From: Scrofimicrobium sp. R131
GTDB lineage: Bacteria > Actinomycetota > Actinomycetes > Actinomycetales > Actinomycetaceae
Direction: 5' to 3'
Assembly: GCF_040256745.1 (NCBI RefSeq)
Contig: NZ_CP138335.1
Coordinates: forward strand, 1,860,001 to 1,924,000
DNA: 64,000 nt
Numbering within the stretch: the stretch's first letter is position 1; every line of letters starts with the position of its first letter. Both the position numbers and the translations under genes were made by a program. Shown here piece after piece: positions 1 to 12,822 of this stretch. The notes under the pieces are model-generated. The model saw only the letters and a program-made list of their open reading frames with translations, was not told the DNA's origin and searched no databases.

Positions 1-1
1 A

Positions 2-970
2 GTGGCCACCGCCTGGTTAGGTGGAACCCGCGAACCCAACCCGGCGGCTCTGCTGCTGCCCGCGGCCCTCGGGGCCCTGGTCGGGATGACGGTGACCATG
101 GTGCTGTCTTGGCGAGTTGAGGGGCGCCGAGCCTCCGTCGACCGCCTGGCCACCACCCTGGTGACGGGATCGTTCCTGCTGGCGCTGGTCCCCCTTGGAT
201 CCCTGGTGCTGACCGTGATCTCCCGCGGACTGGGACGGCTGGACGCCGAGTTCTTCACCCACTCGATGCGAAACATTACCGGGGCGGGCGGAGGGGCCCT
301 CCACGCGCTGGTTGGGACCCTGCTGATCACCGGAGCGGCCGCCCTCATCGCCGTTCCCCTGGGCATTTTGACCGCGGTCTACCTGACCGAGTACGGCAGT
401 GGCCGCCTCGCCCGCTCCGTCACCTTCCTGGTCGACGTGATGACGGGGATTCCCTCCATCGTGGCCGGGCTCTTTGCCTACGCGGCCTTCGCCTTCATCC
501 TGGGTCCGCAGGCGCGGATGGGGATTGTCGGCGCGGTGGCGCTGGCCGTACTGATGGTGCCGGTGGTGATCCGCTCCTCCGAGGCGGTGCTGCGCCTGGT
601 GCCGGCCGACCTGCGGGAAGCTTCCCTCGCGCTCGGGGTGCCCAAGTGGCGCACCATCTTGAAGGTGGTGCTGCCGACCGCCGCCGGTGGCCTGGCCACG
701 GCGGTCATGCTCTCCATTGCCCGCGTCGTCGGCGAGACGGCTCCGCTGCTGATCACGGCGGGCTTCACCGCCTCGATGAACTACAACCTGTTCTCCGGGC
801 GGATGCAGTCACTGCCGGTGTTCGTCTACACCCAGTTCGCCAACCAGGGAACCCCGGCCGAAGCCTTCCTGGACCGAGCCTGGACCGGCGCCCTCATTCT
901 CATTGTCCTGGTGATGGCGCTGAACCTGTGCGCCCGCCTCGTTGCCCGCCGAGTGGCCAAGCAGCGGTAG
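2..970 (+). CDS. pstA: Phosphate ABC transporter permease PstA (5' end probably outside window)
   Basis: Inner-membrane permease of the high-affinity phosphate importer PstSCAB. The visible 322 residues hold six to seven hydrophobic segments and the permease family's cytoplasmic loop (EASLALGVPKWRTI, about residues 203-216), which docks on the ATPase. The phrase MTGIPSIVAGLFAYA is typical of PstA. The reading frame is open to the window edge; the GTG at base 2 may be internal, so the true start could lie upstream. The gene is followed after 15 bp by pstB on the same strand, the usual pst order. The PstS and PstC genes would be expected just upstream, outside the window. Confidence 0.93.
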   Translation: MATAWLGGTREPNPAALLLPAALGALVGMTVTMVLSWRVEGRRASVDRLATTLVTGSFLLALVPLGSLVLTVISRGLGRLDAEFFTHSMRNITGAGGGALHALVGTLLITGAAALIAVPLGILTAVYLTEYGSGRLARSVTFLVDVMTGIPSIVAGLFAYAAFAFILGPQARMGIVGAVALAVLMVPVVIRSSEAVLRLVPADLREASLALGVPKWRTILKVVLPTAAGGLATAVMLSIARVVGETAPLLITAGFTASMNYNLFSGRMQSLPVFVYTQFANQGTPAEAFLDRAWTGALILIVLVMALNLCARLVARRVAKQR

Positions 971-985
971 TCGAAAGAATCTGAC

Positions 986-1765
986 ATGTCGAAAAGCATT
1001 ACCATTGACAACCTGAACGCCTACTACGGCAACTTCCTGGCCGTGGAAGACATCAACATGCACATGGCCCCGCGGACGGTGACAGCGTTCATCGGCCCGT
1101 CCGGCTGCGGCAAATCCACCCTGCTGCGGACGATTAACCGGATGCACGAGGTGAACCCCGGGGCCCGGGTCGACGGGAAAATCCTGCTGGACGGGGAAGA
1201 CCTGTACGATCCGGCGGTCGACCCGGTCCGAGTGCGGCGCCAGGTCGGGATGGTCTTCCAACGCGCCAACCCCTTCCCCACCATGTCGATCCGCGAGAAC
1301 GTCCTGGCCGGAGCGCGGCTGAACAATCGGCGGCTGCCTAAGGACGAGGCGGAACAGTTGGTCGAGGGGGCCCTGCGCGGGGCCGGCCTGTGGGACGAGG
1401 TGAAGGATCGGCTGGGCAAGTCCGGCTCCAGCCTGTCCGGGGGTCAGCAGCAGCGCCTGTGCATTGCCCGCGCGATTGCAGCCGGTCCGCAGGTGCTCCT
1501 GATGGACGAGCCCTGCTCGGCGCTGGATCCGATCTCGACCGCCACCATCGAAGAGCTGATTGCCGAGCTGAAGCAGCACTACACGATCATCATCGTTACG
1601 CACAACATGCAGCAGGCGGCCCGCGTTTCTGACAAGACGGCCTTCTTCAACATTGCCGGAGCGGGCAAGCCCGGCAAGCTGGTCGAATATTCGGACACCG
1701 ATCTGATGTTTTCGAACCCGCTGGTCGAGGCGACTGCGGACTACGTGTCCGGCAGGTTCGGGTAA
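986..1765 (+). CDS. pstB: Phosphate ABC transporter ATP-binding protein PstB
   Basis: Cytoplasmic ATPase that powers phosphate import through PstA/PstC. At 259 residues it has the family length. Visible motifs are Walker [10 protein letters not shown] (about residues 37-45), the Q-loop region [14 protein letters not shown], signature [16 protein letters not shown], Walker [13 protein letters not shown] and the switch histidine in [10 protein letters not shown]. It starts at an ATG 15 bp after pstA and must be co-transcribed with it. No phoU follows; a tandem GC-rich repeat and a GGCAAA repeat field come next, then convergent genes. Confidence 0.96.
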   Translation: MSKSITIDNLNAYYGNFLAVEDINMHMAPRTVTAFIGPSGCGKSTLLRTINRMHEVNPGARVDGKILLDGEDLYDPAVDPVRVRRQVGMVFQRANPFPTMSIRENVLAGARLNNRRLPKDEAEQLVEGALRGAGLWDEVKDRLGKSGSSLSGGQQQRLCIARAIAAGPQVLLMDEPCSALDPISTATIEELIAELKQHYTIIIVTHNMQQAARVSDKTAFFNIAGAGKPGKLVEYSDTDLMFSNPLVEATADYVSGRFG

Positions 1766-1792
1766 CTGCGGGCGGGCCGGCGGCGGACAGCC

Positions 1793-1865
1793 GGGGCTGG
1801 CGGGCTGGCGGGTCGCTGGTCGCGGGGCTGGCGGGTCGCTGGTCGCGGGGCTGGCGGGTCGCGGG
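1793..1865 (+). repeat. GC-rich 23-bp tandem repeat
   Basis: A unit beginning GGGGCTGGCGGGTCGCTGGT recurs at 1824 and 1847, exactly 23 bp apart, with a longer variant starting at 1793 and a truncated end at about 1865. It lies just after the pstB stop codon and directly before the GGCAAA repeat field. No coding function is apparent. Confidence 0.8.
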
Positions 1866-1876
1866 CTCAGAACGGT

Positions 1877-2073
1877 GGCAAACCCCGCACAACGCTGGCA
1901 AACCTGGGCCCAACCGGCCCGCGACGGCTCAAAACCCCAACGTTTGCCAGCGGTTCGCTATGTTTGCCAACAGCAGCGACTGGCAAACATCCCCAAACGC
2001 TGGCAAAACCCAGCCCACCAGGCCCAAACCGGGCCGACCGCCCCACCTTTGCCACCGTTTGAACACGTTTGCC
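1877..2073. repeat. Repeat field A: paired GGCAAA/TTTGCC units with fixed spacing
   Basis: Eight short units with cores GGCAAA or TTTGCC occur at 1877 and 1897 (forward), 1943 and 1963 (reverse), 1982 and 2002 (forward), 2048 and 2068 (reverse). Within each pair the distance is 20 bp, forward to reverse pair 46 bp, reverse to next forward 19 bp, so the whole block repeats at 105 bp. The fuller unit reads roughly GCTGGCAAAC. The field fills the gap between pstB and a convergent small gene. Fields B and C in this window have the same distances. Confidence 0.9.
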
Positions 2074-2120
2074 AGCAGTAGGGCCCCTTCGCCCCCGCCA
2101 CCACAACGATCCGGACAGCA

Positions 2121-2153
2121 AAATGCCCCGAGGGAATATCCCCCGGGGCATTT
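2121..2153 (-). terminator. Terminator hairpin after the 38-residue peptide gene
   Basis: An almost perfect inverted repeat, AAATGCCCCG ... CGGGGCATTT, with a short loop, ends 11 bp beyond the minus-strand stop codon at 2164. The symmetrical A/T flanks would let it act on both strands, which fits its place between convergent transcription units. Confidence 0.8.
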
Positions 2154-2163
2154 AGGCACCGAC

Positions 2164-2280
2164 TTACAGGTCGATCCCAAGCTTCTTGACGGCATCCCGC
2201 ACGGGCTGAAACTGCAGGGCGATGACAACTGCCCCGGCCAGTAGACCCAAGCGGAACACGAACTTGAAGAACTTCTTCAT
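2164..2280 (-). CDS. 38-residue single-pass membrane peptide, function unknown
   Basis: The peptide begins MKKFFKFVFRLGLLAGAVVI and has a positive N-terminus, one hydrophobic segment (about residues 9-24) and a charged tail ending KKLGIDL. The start is set by a strong ribosome-binding site (AAAGGGGGAGCAG) just before the ATG; a longer frame reaching into rpoC has no such signal. It lies downstream of rpoC on the same strand but beyond the rpoC terminator, and has its own terminator at 2121-2153. I do not recognise a family. Its good start signals and own terminator argue for a real small gene. Confidence 0.6.
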   Translation of the reverse strand: MKKFFKFVFRLGLLAGAVVIALQFQPVRDAVKKLGIDL

Positions 2281-2376
2281 CTGCTCCCCCTTTCGTAAGC
2301 AACCTAACAATGGCAACAATACTCGGTGGAGTCGCTCCCTGCCCAGAAGTCGGAAGCAGGTCGGCACAAAATAGCC

Positions 2377-2418
2377 AAAGGGCTGGCCCCTTCCTGCACG
2401 GAAGAGAACCAGCCCTTT
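2377..2418 (-). terminator. rpoC terminator
   Basis: The inverted repeat AAAGGGCTGG (2377-2386) / CCAGCCCTTT (2409-2418) begins 11 bp after the rpoC stop codon; the loop holds a smaller TTCC/GGAA stem. On the minus strand it is followed by T-rich sequence. It would end the rpoBC transcript. Confidence 0.82.
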
Positions 2419-2428
2419 AGTCACGTTC

Positions 2429-6343
<3,915 letters not shown>

Positions 6344-6378
6344 GTTTTCGCTCCTTGTTTCCTGTCGCAGAAGGGGGG

Positions 6379-9300
6379 TTAGATTGCGTCAATCGAAGCG
6401 GCCGCGTGCGGGCGAGCATCCAGGGTAATCCCCAGTTCCTCCCCGGCGCGCATGTCCTCTTCGGTCTCTTGAAGGTCAATCACGTTACCCTCGGCGTCAA
6501 GAGCGTCAACCGCCAGACACAGAGAGCGCATTTCCTGAATGAGCACGCGGAAGGACTCGGGGATGCCGGGTTCGGGAATGTCCTCGCCCTTGACAATCGC
6601 CTCGTAAACCTTCACGCGCCCAATCGTGTCGTCCGACTTGATGGTCAGCAGTTCCTGCAGCGCGTAGGCGGCGCCGTAAGCTTCCAGCGCCCACACTTCC
6701 ATCTCACCGAAGCGCTGGCCACCGAACTGGGCCTTCCCGCCCAGCGGCTGCTGAGTGATCATCGAGTAGGGGCCGGTCGAGCGGGCGTGAATCTTGTCGT
6801 CGACGAGGTGGTGGAGCTTCAGCATGTACTTGTAGCCCACCGCGATCGGGTAGGGGAACGGCTCCCCGGAACGGCCATCGAACAGGCGCGCCTTGCCGAA
6901 CTCGTCGATCAGGCGGTCGCCGTCGCGGTTCGGGCGGGCCACCGACAGCAGCCCGAGCAGTTCCTGAGCTTCCAGACCGTCGAACACCGGGGTGGCGATG
7001 GTCGAGTTCGGGTCGGCCACCAGGGCCTCTTCGCTCAGATGCTTCGTCCACTCTTCCCCGCGGGCCTTGGCTTCGCGCGCGTCCCAACCCTGGTGGGCAA
7101 TCCACCCGGTGTGGAACTCGAGCACCTGGCCCACGTTCATCCGGCCCGGAACACCCATCGGGTTCAAGATGATGTCAACCGGAGTGCCATCTTCCAGGAA
7201 CGGCATGTCCTCGACCGGCAGGATCTTCGAGACGACACCCTTGTTTCCGTGCCGACCCGCCAGCTTGTCACCAATGGTGATCTTGCGGCGCTGCGCCACG
7301 TAGACGCGCACGCTCTGGCGGACGCCGGGACCCAGATCGTCGTCGTCCTCGTTGAACTCCTGCACCCCGATGACGATGCCTTCTTCACCGTGAGGGACCC
7401 GGAGCGAGGTGTCGCGCACCTCGCGGGCCTTCTCACCGAAGATGGCGCGCAGCAGGCGCTCTTCGGAGGTCAGCTCGGTTTCACCCTTCGGGGTGACCTT
7501 GCCGACCAGCAGGTCGCCGGCCTGGACTTCCGCCCCGATCCGGATGATGCCGCGCTCGTCGAGCTCAGCCAGAGCCTCTTCGGAGATGTTCGGGATGTCC
7601 CGGGTAATCTCTTCGACGCCGAGCTTGGTTTCGCGCGCGTCCACCTCGTATTCCTCAATGTGAATCGAGGTCAGGACGTCGTCTTCCACGATCCGGCGCG
7701 ACAGAATGATCGCGTCCTCGTAGTTCAGACCCTCCCAGGACATGTAGGCCACCAGCAGGTTCTTGCCCAGGGCCAGCTCACCGTGATCGGTGGCGGGGCC
7801 GTCGGCGATCACGTCGCCAACCGCAACCACGTCGCCCTCGTTGACCAGGACGCGCTGGTTGGTGCAGTTACCCGGGTTGGAGCGCTCAAACTTCTTCAGC
7901 TTGTAGACGTCGCGGCCGCCCGCATCGGTGGAAACCTCCACCTTGTCGGCGGACACGTCGGTGACCACACCGGGGGTGCGGGCCAGAATCATGTCGCCGG
8001 CATCCAGGGCGGTGCGCCGTTCCATCCCGGTGCCCACCAGCGGGGCCTCGGTGGTCAGCAGCGGCACAGCCTGACGCTGCATGTTGGCCCCCATCAGGGC
8101 TCGGTTAGCATCGTCGTGCTCCAAGAACGGAATCAGGGAGGTACCGACCGACACCATCTGGCGAGCCGAAACGTCCATGTAGGTCACTTCGCTGGCCGGC
8201 ATCAGGTTCGGGTCTTCCCCGGAGATGCGGCAGAGGACGAACTCTTCGGTGAAGTGTCCGTTCTCGTCGATGGGCGAGGAAGCCTGGGCGATGTTCTGCC
8301 CGAACTCGTCATCAGCGGTCAGGTAAACGATCTCGTCGGTGACCCGGCCGTCCTTGACCACGCGGAACGGGGTCTCGATGAAGCCGAACGGGTTGATCCG
8401 GGCGAAGGTGGCCAGCGAGCCGATCAGGCCGATGTTCGGGCCTTCAGGGGTCTCAATCGGGCACATCCGGCCGTAGTGCGACTGGTGGACGTCACGAACG
8501 TCCATCGAGGCGCGGTCACGGGACAGACCGCCCGGGCCCAGCGCGCTCAGACGCCGCTTGTGGGTCAGGCCCGCCAGCGGGTTGTTCTGGTCCATGAACT
8601 GGGACAGCTGCGAAGTACCGAAGAACTCCTTGATCGCGGCCACCACGGGGCGGTTGTTGATCAGCGAGTTCGGGGTGATCGACTCGGGCTCCTGGGTGGA
8701 CATGCGCTCACGCACGGTCCGCTCCATCCGGGACAGACCCGTGCGGACCTGGCCCTGGATCAGTTCGCCCACGGCCCGGACGCGCCGGTTGCCGAAGTGG
8801 TCGATGTCGTCAGATTCGACCCGAACCTCGATCGGCTCGTCACCACGCATACCCGGCAGGGTCTTCTCACCCTGCTGCAGGGCCAGCATGTACTTGATCG
8901 CCGCCACCACGTCGTCAATCCGCAGGGTGGTGGCCTTGGGATCGGTGTTCAGCCCAAGCTTCTTGTTGATCTTGTAGCGTCCCACCTTGGCCAGGTCGTA
9001 CCGGCTGTTCTCAAAGTAGAAGTTGTTCAGCAGGGTTTCGCCAGCTTCAGCGTTGGCCGGCTCACCCGGACGCACGCGCCGGTAGATGTCGGTCAGGGCC
9101 TCATCCTGCGTGTGCGCGGAGTCCTTTTCCAGGGTCTCCAGCAGCAGCGGGTAGTCCGCGAACTCGGTCCGAATTTCACTTTCGGTCAGGCCCAGGGCCT
9201 TCAGGAAGTGGGTGATGGACAGCTTCCGGCGTCGGTCGATCCGGACCGAAACGGCGTCGCGCTTGTCGATCTCAAACTCAAGCCAGGCACCGCGAGCGGG

Positions 9301-9858
9301 AATGAACCGGGCGGAGAACACCTCGCGGTCGGAGGTCTTGTCCAGCGCACGCTCGAAGTAGACACCCGGGGAGCGAACCAACTGGGAGACGACCACGCGC
9401 TCGGTCCCGTTAATGATGAAGGTGCCCTGCGGGGTCATCAGGGGGAAGTCCCCCATGAAAACGTACTGACCTTTAATTTCGCCGGTCTTGTGGTTGAAGA
9501 ACTCGGCGCGCACGTACATCGGTGCGGCGTAGGTCATGTCCTTCTCTTTGGCCTCATCGATGGAGCACTTCGGGCTCTCAAGGGTCGGGGCCTGGAAAGA
9601 CAGTGACATGGTCTTGCCCATGTCTTGAATCGGAGAAAGCTCAGCGAAAACTTCCTCTAGTCCGGAAACGTCCGGGATGTCGAATTGCCCATTCGCTTTT
9701 GCGGCTTCCACACGCGCTTTCCACGCGTCATTGCCAAGCAACCAGTCGAAACTCTGAATCTGCACGTCGAGCAGGTTCGGCGGTTGCAGCGGCTCGTGGA
9801 GCTTAGCGAAGGAAATACGGGTCTTGGGCTCAAATGCGGCAGATGAACTGGCAGCCAA
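6379..9858 (-). CDS. rpoB: DNA-directed RNA polymerase subunit beta (RpoB)
   Basis: Catalytic RNA polymerase subunit and rifampicin target. I place the start at the TTG at 9858 because GAAGGA precedes it and the protein then opens [19 protein letters not shown], giving 1159 residues; an in-frame upstream start at 9936 adds 26 residues unlike the family. The rifampicin region around residue 420 ([25 protein letters not shown]) has the sensitive-type residues at the usual D, H and S positions. Further family motifs include GRHGNKG and the C-terminal [21 protein letters not shown] consensus-like promoter lies at 9993-10021. rpoC follows directly. Confidence 0.98.
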   Translation of the reverse strand: MAASSSAAFEPKTRISFAKLHEPLQPPNLLDVQIQSFDWLLGNDAWKARVEAAKANGQFDIPDVSGLEEVFAELSPIQDMGKTMSLSFQAPTLESPKCSIDEAKEKDMTYAAPMYVRAEFFNHKTGEIKGQYVFMGDFPLMTPQGTFIINGTERVVVSQLVRSPGVYFERALDKTSDREVFSARFIPARGAWLEFEIDKRDAVSVRIDRRRKLSITHFLKALGLTESEIRTEFADYPLLLETLEKDSAHTQDEALTDIYRRVRPGEPANAEAGETLLNNFYFENSRYDLAKVGRYKINKKLGLNTDPKATTLRIDDVVAAIKYMLALQQGEKTLPGMRGDEPIEVRVESDDIDHFGNRRVRAVGELIQGQVRTGLSRMERTVRERMSTQEPESITPNSLINNRPVVAAIKEFFGTSQLSQFMDQNNPLAGLTHKRRLSALGPGGLSRDRASMDVRDVHQSHYGRMCPIETPEGPNIGLIGSLATFARINPFGFIETPFRVVKDGRVTDEIVYLTADDEFGQNIAQASSPIDENGHFTEEFVLCRISGEDPNLMPASEVTYMDVSARQMVSVGTSLIPFLEHDDANRALMGANMQRQAVPLLTTEAPLVGTGMERRTALDAGDMILARTPGVVTDVSADKVEVSTDAGGRDVYKLKKFERSNPGNCTNQRVLVNEGDVVAVGDVIADGPATDHGELALGKNLLVAYMSWEGLNYEDAIILSRRIVEDDVLTSIHIEEYEVDARETKLGVEEITRDIPNISEEALAELDERGIIRIGAEVQAGDLLVGKVTPKGETELTSEERLLRAIFGEKAREVRDTSLRVPHGEEGIVIGVQEFNEDDDDLGPGVRQSVRVYVAQRRKITIGDKLAGRHGNKGVVSKILPVEDMPFLEDGTPVDIILNPMGVPGRMNVGQVLEFHTGWIAHQGWDAREAKARGEEWTKHLSEEALVADPNSTIATPVFDGLEAQELLGLLSVARPNRDGDRLIDEFGKARLFDGRSGEPFPYPIAVGYKYMLKLHHLVDDKIHARSTGPYSMITQQPLGGKAQFGGQRFGEMEVWALEAYGAAYALQELLTIKSDDTIGRVKVYEAIVKGEDIPEPGIPESFRVLIQEMRSLCLAVDALDAEGNVIDLQETEEDMRAGEELGITLDARPHAAASIDAI

Positions 9859-9992
9859 AGGGGGTCCTTCCCAGCAAGGTTTCGGTGCGCACGTCCGCTC
9901 CCAGGTCCCTAACTGAACACTGATCTGGCACACCATGGCGCTTTACTGGTGTGTGGATACAGGTCACCTCGGACACTTGGGCGCAAGTATTC

Positions 9993-10021
9993 ATAGTACG
10001 ACTGAAGGTATGAGAGGGCAA
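9993..10021 (-). promoter_or_regulatory. rpoBC promoter (-35/-10)
   Basis: Read on the minus strand, TTGCCC (10016-10021) is followed after a 17-bp spacer by TACTAT (9993-9998). This points toward rpoB, leaving a leader of roughly 130 nt. rplL has its own terminator far upstream, so rpoBC needs its own promoter, and this is the best candidate in the 9859-10179 gap between the divergent rpoB and TetR genes. Confidence 0.6.
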
Positions 10022-10179
10022 GATCCTTGCGGGTGACGTTAGTCATCTTTGACCAGTCCGGATGCGCCTTTGCCAGTTTAGCGGACACTCCAGGCCGACG
10101 CCACTACCGGTCCCCGACAAGGTAAACTTGGACGCACCCCATTTTTACCCCTGTCGTTTTTGGAGGCCGTTGATCCGAC

Positions 10180-10740
10180 ATGGAAAAACCTCGAAATAAA
10201 GTCTCGTACGCCCTGTCGGAAGCTGCCTATCAGCTGATGCGTGAGCGCGGTATCGACGGTTTCACGGTGGAGGAGGTGGCCGAACGCGCCGGGGAGAGCA
10301 CCCTGGCTTTCGGGGACTACTTCTCTGACTTGGAGGAGGCGGCCGCCTCGTTCCCCCTGGAAAAGCTGGCCCAGGTCTACACCGAAGCCGAGCCGGCCCG
10401 CCCCGGCGAGCCCGTCCTCGACCTGGTCTACCGCCTGACCCAGGCCCAGTTCGCCGCCGGTCTGCCCGAGGTGTTGGCCGAGTTGCGGGACCTGGTCGTG
10501 GTCAACCCGTCGATCCTTCCGCGCCTGGCAATCAACCACGCGATGCTGCTCCGGATCGGCCAGGATGAGACCTTCCGTTTGGCCGGGCCCAATGCGGACC
10601 GGTTGAAGGTCAACACCGTGGTTGGGGCCTTTTTCGGCGCGTTTGTCGCCACCTTGAGCGGGGACTTGGGCGCGGTCGATGTCGACCCCGATGAGTTCGT
10701 CACCCAGGTTTACCAGATGATCAAGGGCCACCTGCGCTAG
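10180..10740 (+). CDS. TetR-family transcriptional regulator
   Basis: A 186-residue protein with an N-terminal TetR-like helix-turn-helix: helix 1 NKVSYALSEAAYQLMRERG and then DGFTVEEVAERAGESTLAFGDYFSDLEEA (about residues 25-55), where the second helix and the Y-F turn match the family. The C-terminal half is a helical ligand-binding domain without recognisable specificity. It is divergent from rpoB and convergent with acyP, so the controlled gene is not obvious. A GGAGG lies 14 bp before the ATG, farther than ideal. Confidence 0.85.
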   Translation: MEKPRNKVSYALSEAAYQLMRERGIDGFTVEEVAERAGESTLAFGDYFSDLEEAAASFPLEKLAQVYTEAEPARPGEPVLDLVYRLTQAQFAAGLPEVLAELRDLVVVNPSILPRLAINHAMLLRIGQDETFRLAGPNADRLKVNTVVGAFFGAFVATLSGDLGAVDVDPDEFVTQVYQMIKGHLR

Positions 10741-10745
10741 CCCGG

Positions 10746-11033
10746 CTAGCCAAACACTCTGAAGCCGCCGAAGTCCCTTTCCGGGGCGGGTACGGCCCGA
10801 ACCGAGGTGGGACGGGCCGCCGGGGGCCCCACCGCCGCTCGCTCGACCAGTTGATCAACCCGGTCGGCCGGTCCGCACAGGTAGGCTTCCACTTCCCGCT
10901 CCCCCACGTTGCGGACGTAGCCGGTCAGGTGGGCGGCCTGTGCCTGCTGCTGGAACCACCACCGGTAGCCCACGCCGGTGACCCGGCCCTGGATGTGGAG
11001 CTGGACGCATTTGCGGGGTTCGGGCTCGGTCAT
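10746..11033 (-). CDS. acyP: Acylphosphatase
   Basis: Small cytosolic enzyme that hydrolyses acyl phosphates. The 95-residue length and the motif GRVTGVGYRWWFQQQA (about residues 15-30), with its catalytic arginine, followed by the catalytic asparagine in GYVRNVGEREVEAYLCG, are diagnostic. I start at the ATG at 11033; the longer frame adds a low-complexity stretch that overlaps the next gene. It ends 5 bp from the convergent TetR gene and follows the small membrane-protein gene by 8 bp, so the two are probably co-transcribed. Confidence 0.9.
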   Translation of the reverse strand: MTEPEPRKCVQLHIQGRVTGVGYRWWFQQQAQAAHLTGYVRNVGEREVEAYLCGPADRVDQLVERAAVGPPAARPTSVRAVPAPERDFGGFRVFG

Positions 11034-11041
11034 CGCGATCT

Positions 11042-11314
11042 CTACTCGGCCGGTTCGGCGTCCAGTTCGGCCTGGAGCTTTTCCACCTCGGCCTGATCGT
11101 GCCGGTTGGTCAGGTAGGCGTAGAGCACCGCGAACAGGCCCACCCCAATCAGGAAGTAGGAGCCCCAGCCCAGTTCGAGGCCGGCGTCGGGTTGCTGCAG
11201 GAGGGGCAGGAACGGGGTGGCCGCGGCAATGAAGCCGCCGCCAAGGAACAGGCGCCGCCACCTGATCCCCTCGTTGAGGCGGTCGATCTTCTTGCGAATG
11301 GCGTCTTTGTCCAC
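11042..11314 (-). CDS. Small two-helix membrane protein, function unknown
   Basis: A 90-residue protein: a charged N-terminus (DKDAIRKKIDRLNEGIRWRR), a hydrophobic segment LFLGGGFIAAATPFLPLL, a second one YFLIGVGLFAVLYAYL, then a charged possible coiled coil (RHDQAEVEKLQAELDAE). The GTG at 11314 is chosen for the GGAGG four bases upstream; another in-frame GTG at 11344 lacks a good site. It sits upstream of acyP on the same strand. I do not recognise a named family. Confidence 0.72.
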   Translation of the reverse strand: MDKDAIRKKIDRLNEGIRWRRLFLGGGFIAAATPFLPLLQQPDAGLELGWGSYFLIGVGLFAVLYAYLTNRHDQAEVEKLQAELDAEPAE

Positions 11315-11410
11315 GGTTCCTCCGGCGCTGTTTGGGCGAGTCACCCTATTCTAACGGGTCGGGGTGGAACCGCTTCGGGCGAGGTGAGGGGCGCACGGGT
11401 GCGAAGGGCT

Positions 11411-11607
11411 GGCAAACGTATCTGAACGCTGGCAAAAGTTCGCCTTGCGGCCCGCCGGGAGCCTAAAACCCCCACGTTTGCCAGCATTAGCACACGTTTG
11501 CCATCGCCTGCCACTGGCAAACATACCCAAACGAAGGCAAACATGAGCCGGTCCACTCGCCACCGGCCCTCCAACCACACGTTTGCCAGCGTTCAGACAC
11601 GTTTGCC
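11411..11607. repeat. Repeat field B: paired GGCAAA/TTTGCC units with fixed spacing
   Basis: Units lie at 11411 and 11431 (forward), 11477 and 11497 (reverse), 11516 and 11536 (forward), 11582 and 11602 (reverse). Distances are 20, 46, 20, 19, 20, 46 and 20 bp, identical to field A. The sequence between units differs from A except for short AACCCC/CACG-like flanks. The field occupies most of the gap between the rplL terminator and the small membrane-protein gene, so it is not confined to convergent gene pairs. Confidence 0.9.
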
Positions 11608-11696
11608 AGCCAAACCACCCACCACCGGCCCTCCAACCACCCGCCAGCGCCCGGCACCACCTCGCACCCCCAGCTGTGCCCCAAATCCAGGCACCA

Positions 11697-11729
11697 AAAA
11701 GGGCTCCCCCGCTGAGCGGAGAAGCCCTT
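11697..11729 (-). terminator. rplL terminator
   Basis: On the minus strand AAGGGCTTCTCCGC, a three-base loop and GCGGGGGAGCCCTT form a 14-bp stem with two G-U pairs, followed by TTTTTGG. It starts about 25 bp past the rplL stop codon. This strong terminator separates rplJL from rpoBC. Confidence 0.9.
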
Positions 11730-11754
11730 CTTGAATGTGTTGCAGTAAGAGAAC

Positions 11755-12141
11755 TTACTTGAGGGTGACGGAACCGCCAGCAGCCTCGATCTCTTCCTTC
11801 GCCTTCTCGGCGTCTTCCTTCTTCGCGCCTTCCAGCACGGGGGAGGGAGCGCCATCAACCAGGTCCTTGGCTTCCTTCAGGCCCAGGCCGGTCAGGGCGC
11901 GGACGGCCTTGATGACGGCAATCTTCTTGTCGCCAGCGGAATCGAGAATAACGTCGAACTCGCTCTTCTCTTCTTCCTCGGCGCCGGCATCGCCAGCGGC
12001 CGGAGCGGCAACGGCCACAGCAGCCGGAGCGGCTGCGGTCACATCGAACTCTTCTTCGAAGAGCTTCACGAACTCGGAGAGCTCGAGCAGGGTCATTTCC
12101 TTGAACTGGGCAATCAGTTCTTCATTCGACAGCTTCGCCAT
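11755..12141 (-). CDS. rplL: 50S ribosomal protein L7/L12
   Basis: Stalk protein that recruits translation factors to the ribosome. It has 128 residues: an N-terminal dimerisation region ([32 protein letters not shown]), an Ala-rich acidic hinge (about residues 40-60) and the C-terminal factor-binding domain ending [13 protein letters not shown]. The ATG at 12141 follows AGAGGAAAAATC; the longer frame adds four residues without support. It lies 67 bp downstream of rplJ in the same transcript. Confidence 0.97.
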   Translation of the reverse strand: MAKLSNEELIAQFKEMTLLELSEFVKLFEEEFDVTAAAPAAVAVAAPAAGDAGAEEEEKSEFDVILDSAGDKKIAVIKAVRALTGLGLKEAKDLVDGAPSPVLEGAKKEDAEKAKEEIEAAGGSVTLK

Positions 12142-12208
12142 GATTTTTCCTCTCAATCAGACACTATGACTAGTCAACAAAATACTGGGGTAGCTAACTG
12201 AGAGAGAC

Positions 12209-12733
12209 TCAGGCAGCTTCTTCTTGCTTCTTTTCTGCCAGCGCGGCGCCCAGGCGGGCCAGCTTCGTGGGCAGCGCGTTGAACGCGTACGCAGCCTGCG
12301 AAACCTTCGCCTTCATGGCACCGGCCGCCTTGGCCAGAAGCACCTCGCGCGACTCAAGGTCAGCCAGACGCTTGACCTCGTCAACGGACAGCTTCTGCCC
12401 GTCCATCGCACCGGACTTAATCACGAGGGCCGGGTTGGCCTTCGCAAAATCACGTAGAGCCTTGGCAGCCTCCACGGGTTCACCACTCACAAACGCGATG
12501 GCGGTGGGCCCGTTCAGGTCTTCCGCTAGGAAGTCCATCCCAACCTCACGCACCGCGAGCGTTGCGAGAGTGTTCTTGACGACTGCGTAACTCACATCAG
12601 ATCCGAGCGCACGGCGCAGCTCCTTGAGCTGGCCCACGGTCAGACCCCGGTATTCGGTCAACAAGACAGCGCCGGAATCACGGAACTTGTCCGTCAACTC
12701 AGCGACTTTGGCTTGCTTATCAGCCTTCGCCAT
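12209..12733 (-). CDS. rplJ: 50S ribosomal protein L10
   Basis: Base of the ribosomal stalk, binding 23S rRNA and L7/L12 dimers. 174 residues beginning [17 protein letters not shown], with the family motif [20 protein letters not shown] and a helical C-terminus that carries L7/L12. The ATG follows GGGAGGTGGATT. Upstream is an L10-type leader with a terminator-like hairpin, suggesting feedback control by the L10/L12 complex. Unlike the usual order, rplA is not the adjacent upstream gene; a BMP lipoprotein and an esterase gene intervene. Confidence 0.97.
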   Translation of the reverse strand: MAKADKQAKVAELTDKFRDSGAVLLTEYRGLTVGQLKELRRALGSDVSYAVVKNTLATLAVREVGMDFLAEDLNGPTAIAFVSGEPVEAAKALRDFAKANPALVIKSGAMDGQKLSVDEVKRLADLESREVLLAKAAGAMKAKVSQAAYAFNALPTKLARLGAALAEKKQEEAA

Positions 12734-12794
12734 AATCCACCTCCCGACGACATCGATAACCTACATTTCCACCCGTGACCGCCTGGAACGCAAA

Positions 12795-12822
12795 AACCCG
12801 GCGCGCAGGTGCACACCGGGTT
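12795..12822 (-). terminator. Attenuator-like terminator in the rplJ leader
   Basis: On the minus strand AACCCGG (12816-12822) pairs with CCGGGTT (12795-12801) and runs into TTTTT. It lies upstream of rplJ inside the leader, so it would stop rplJL transcription before the first gene unless read through. Confidence 0.72.

Noticed and set aside
8540-8640. Rifampicin-resistance change in rpoB
   Set aside because: The usual resistance positions carry sensitive-type residues; the Ala in [11 protein letters not shown] and the Asp in LSRDRA look like lineage variation.
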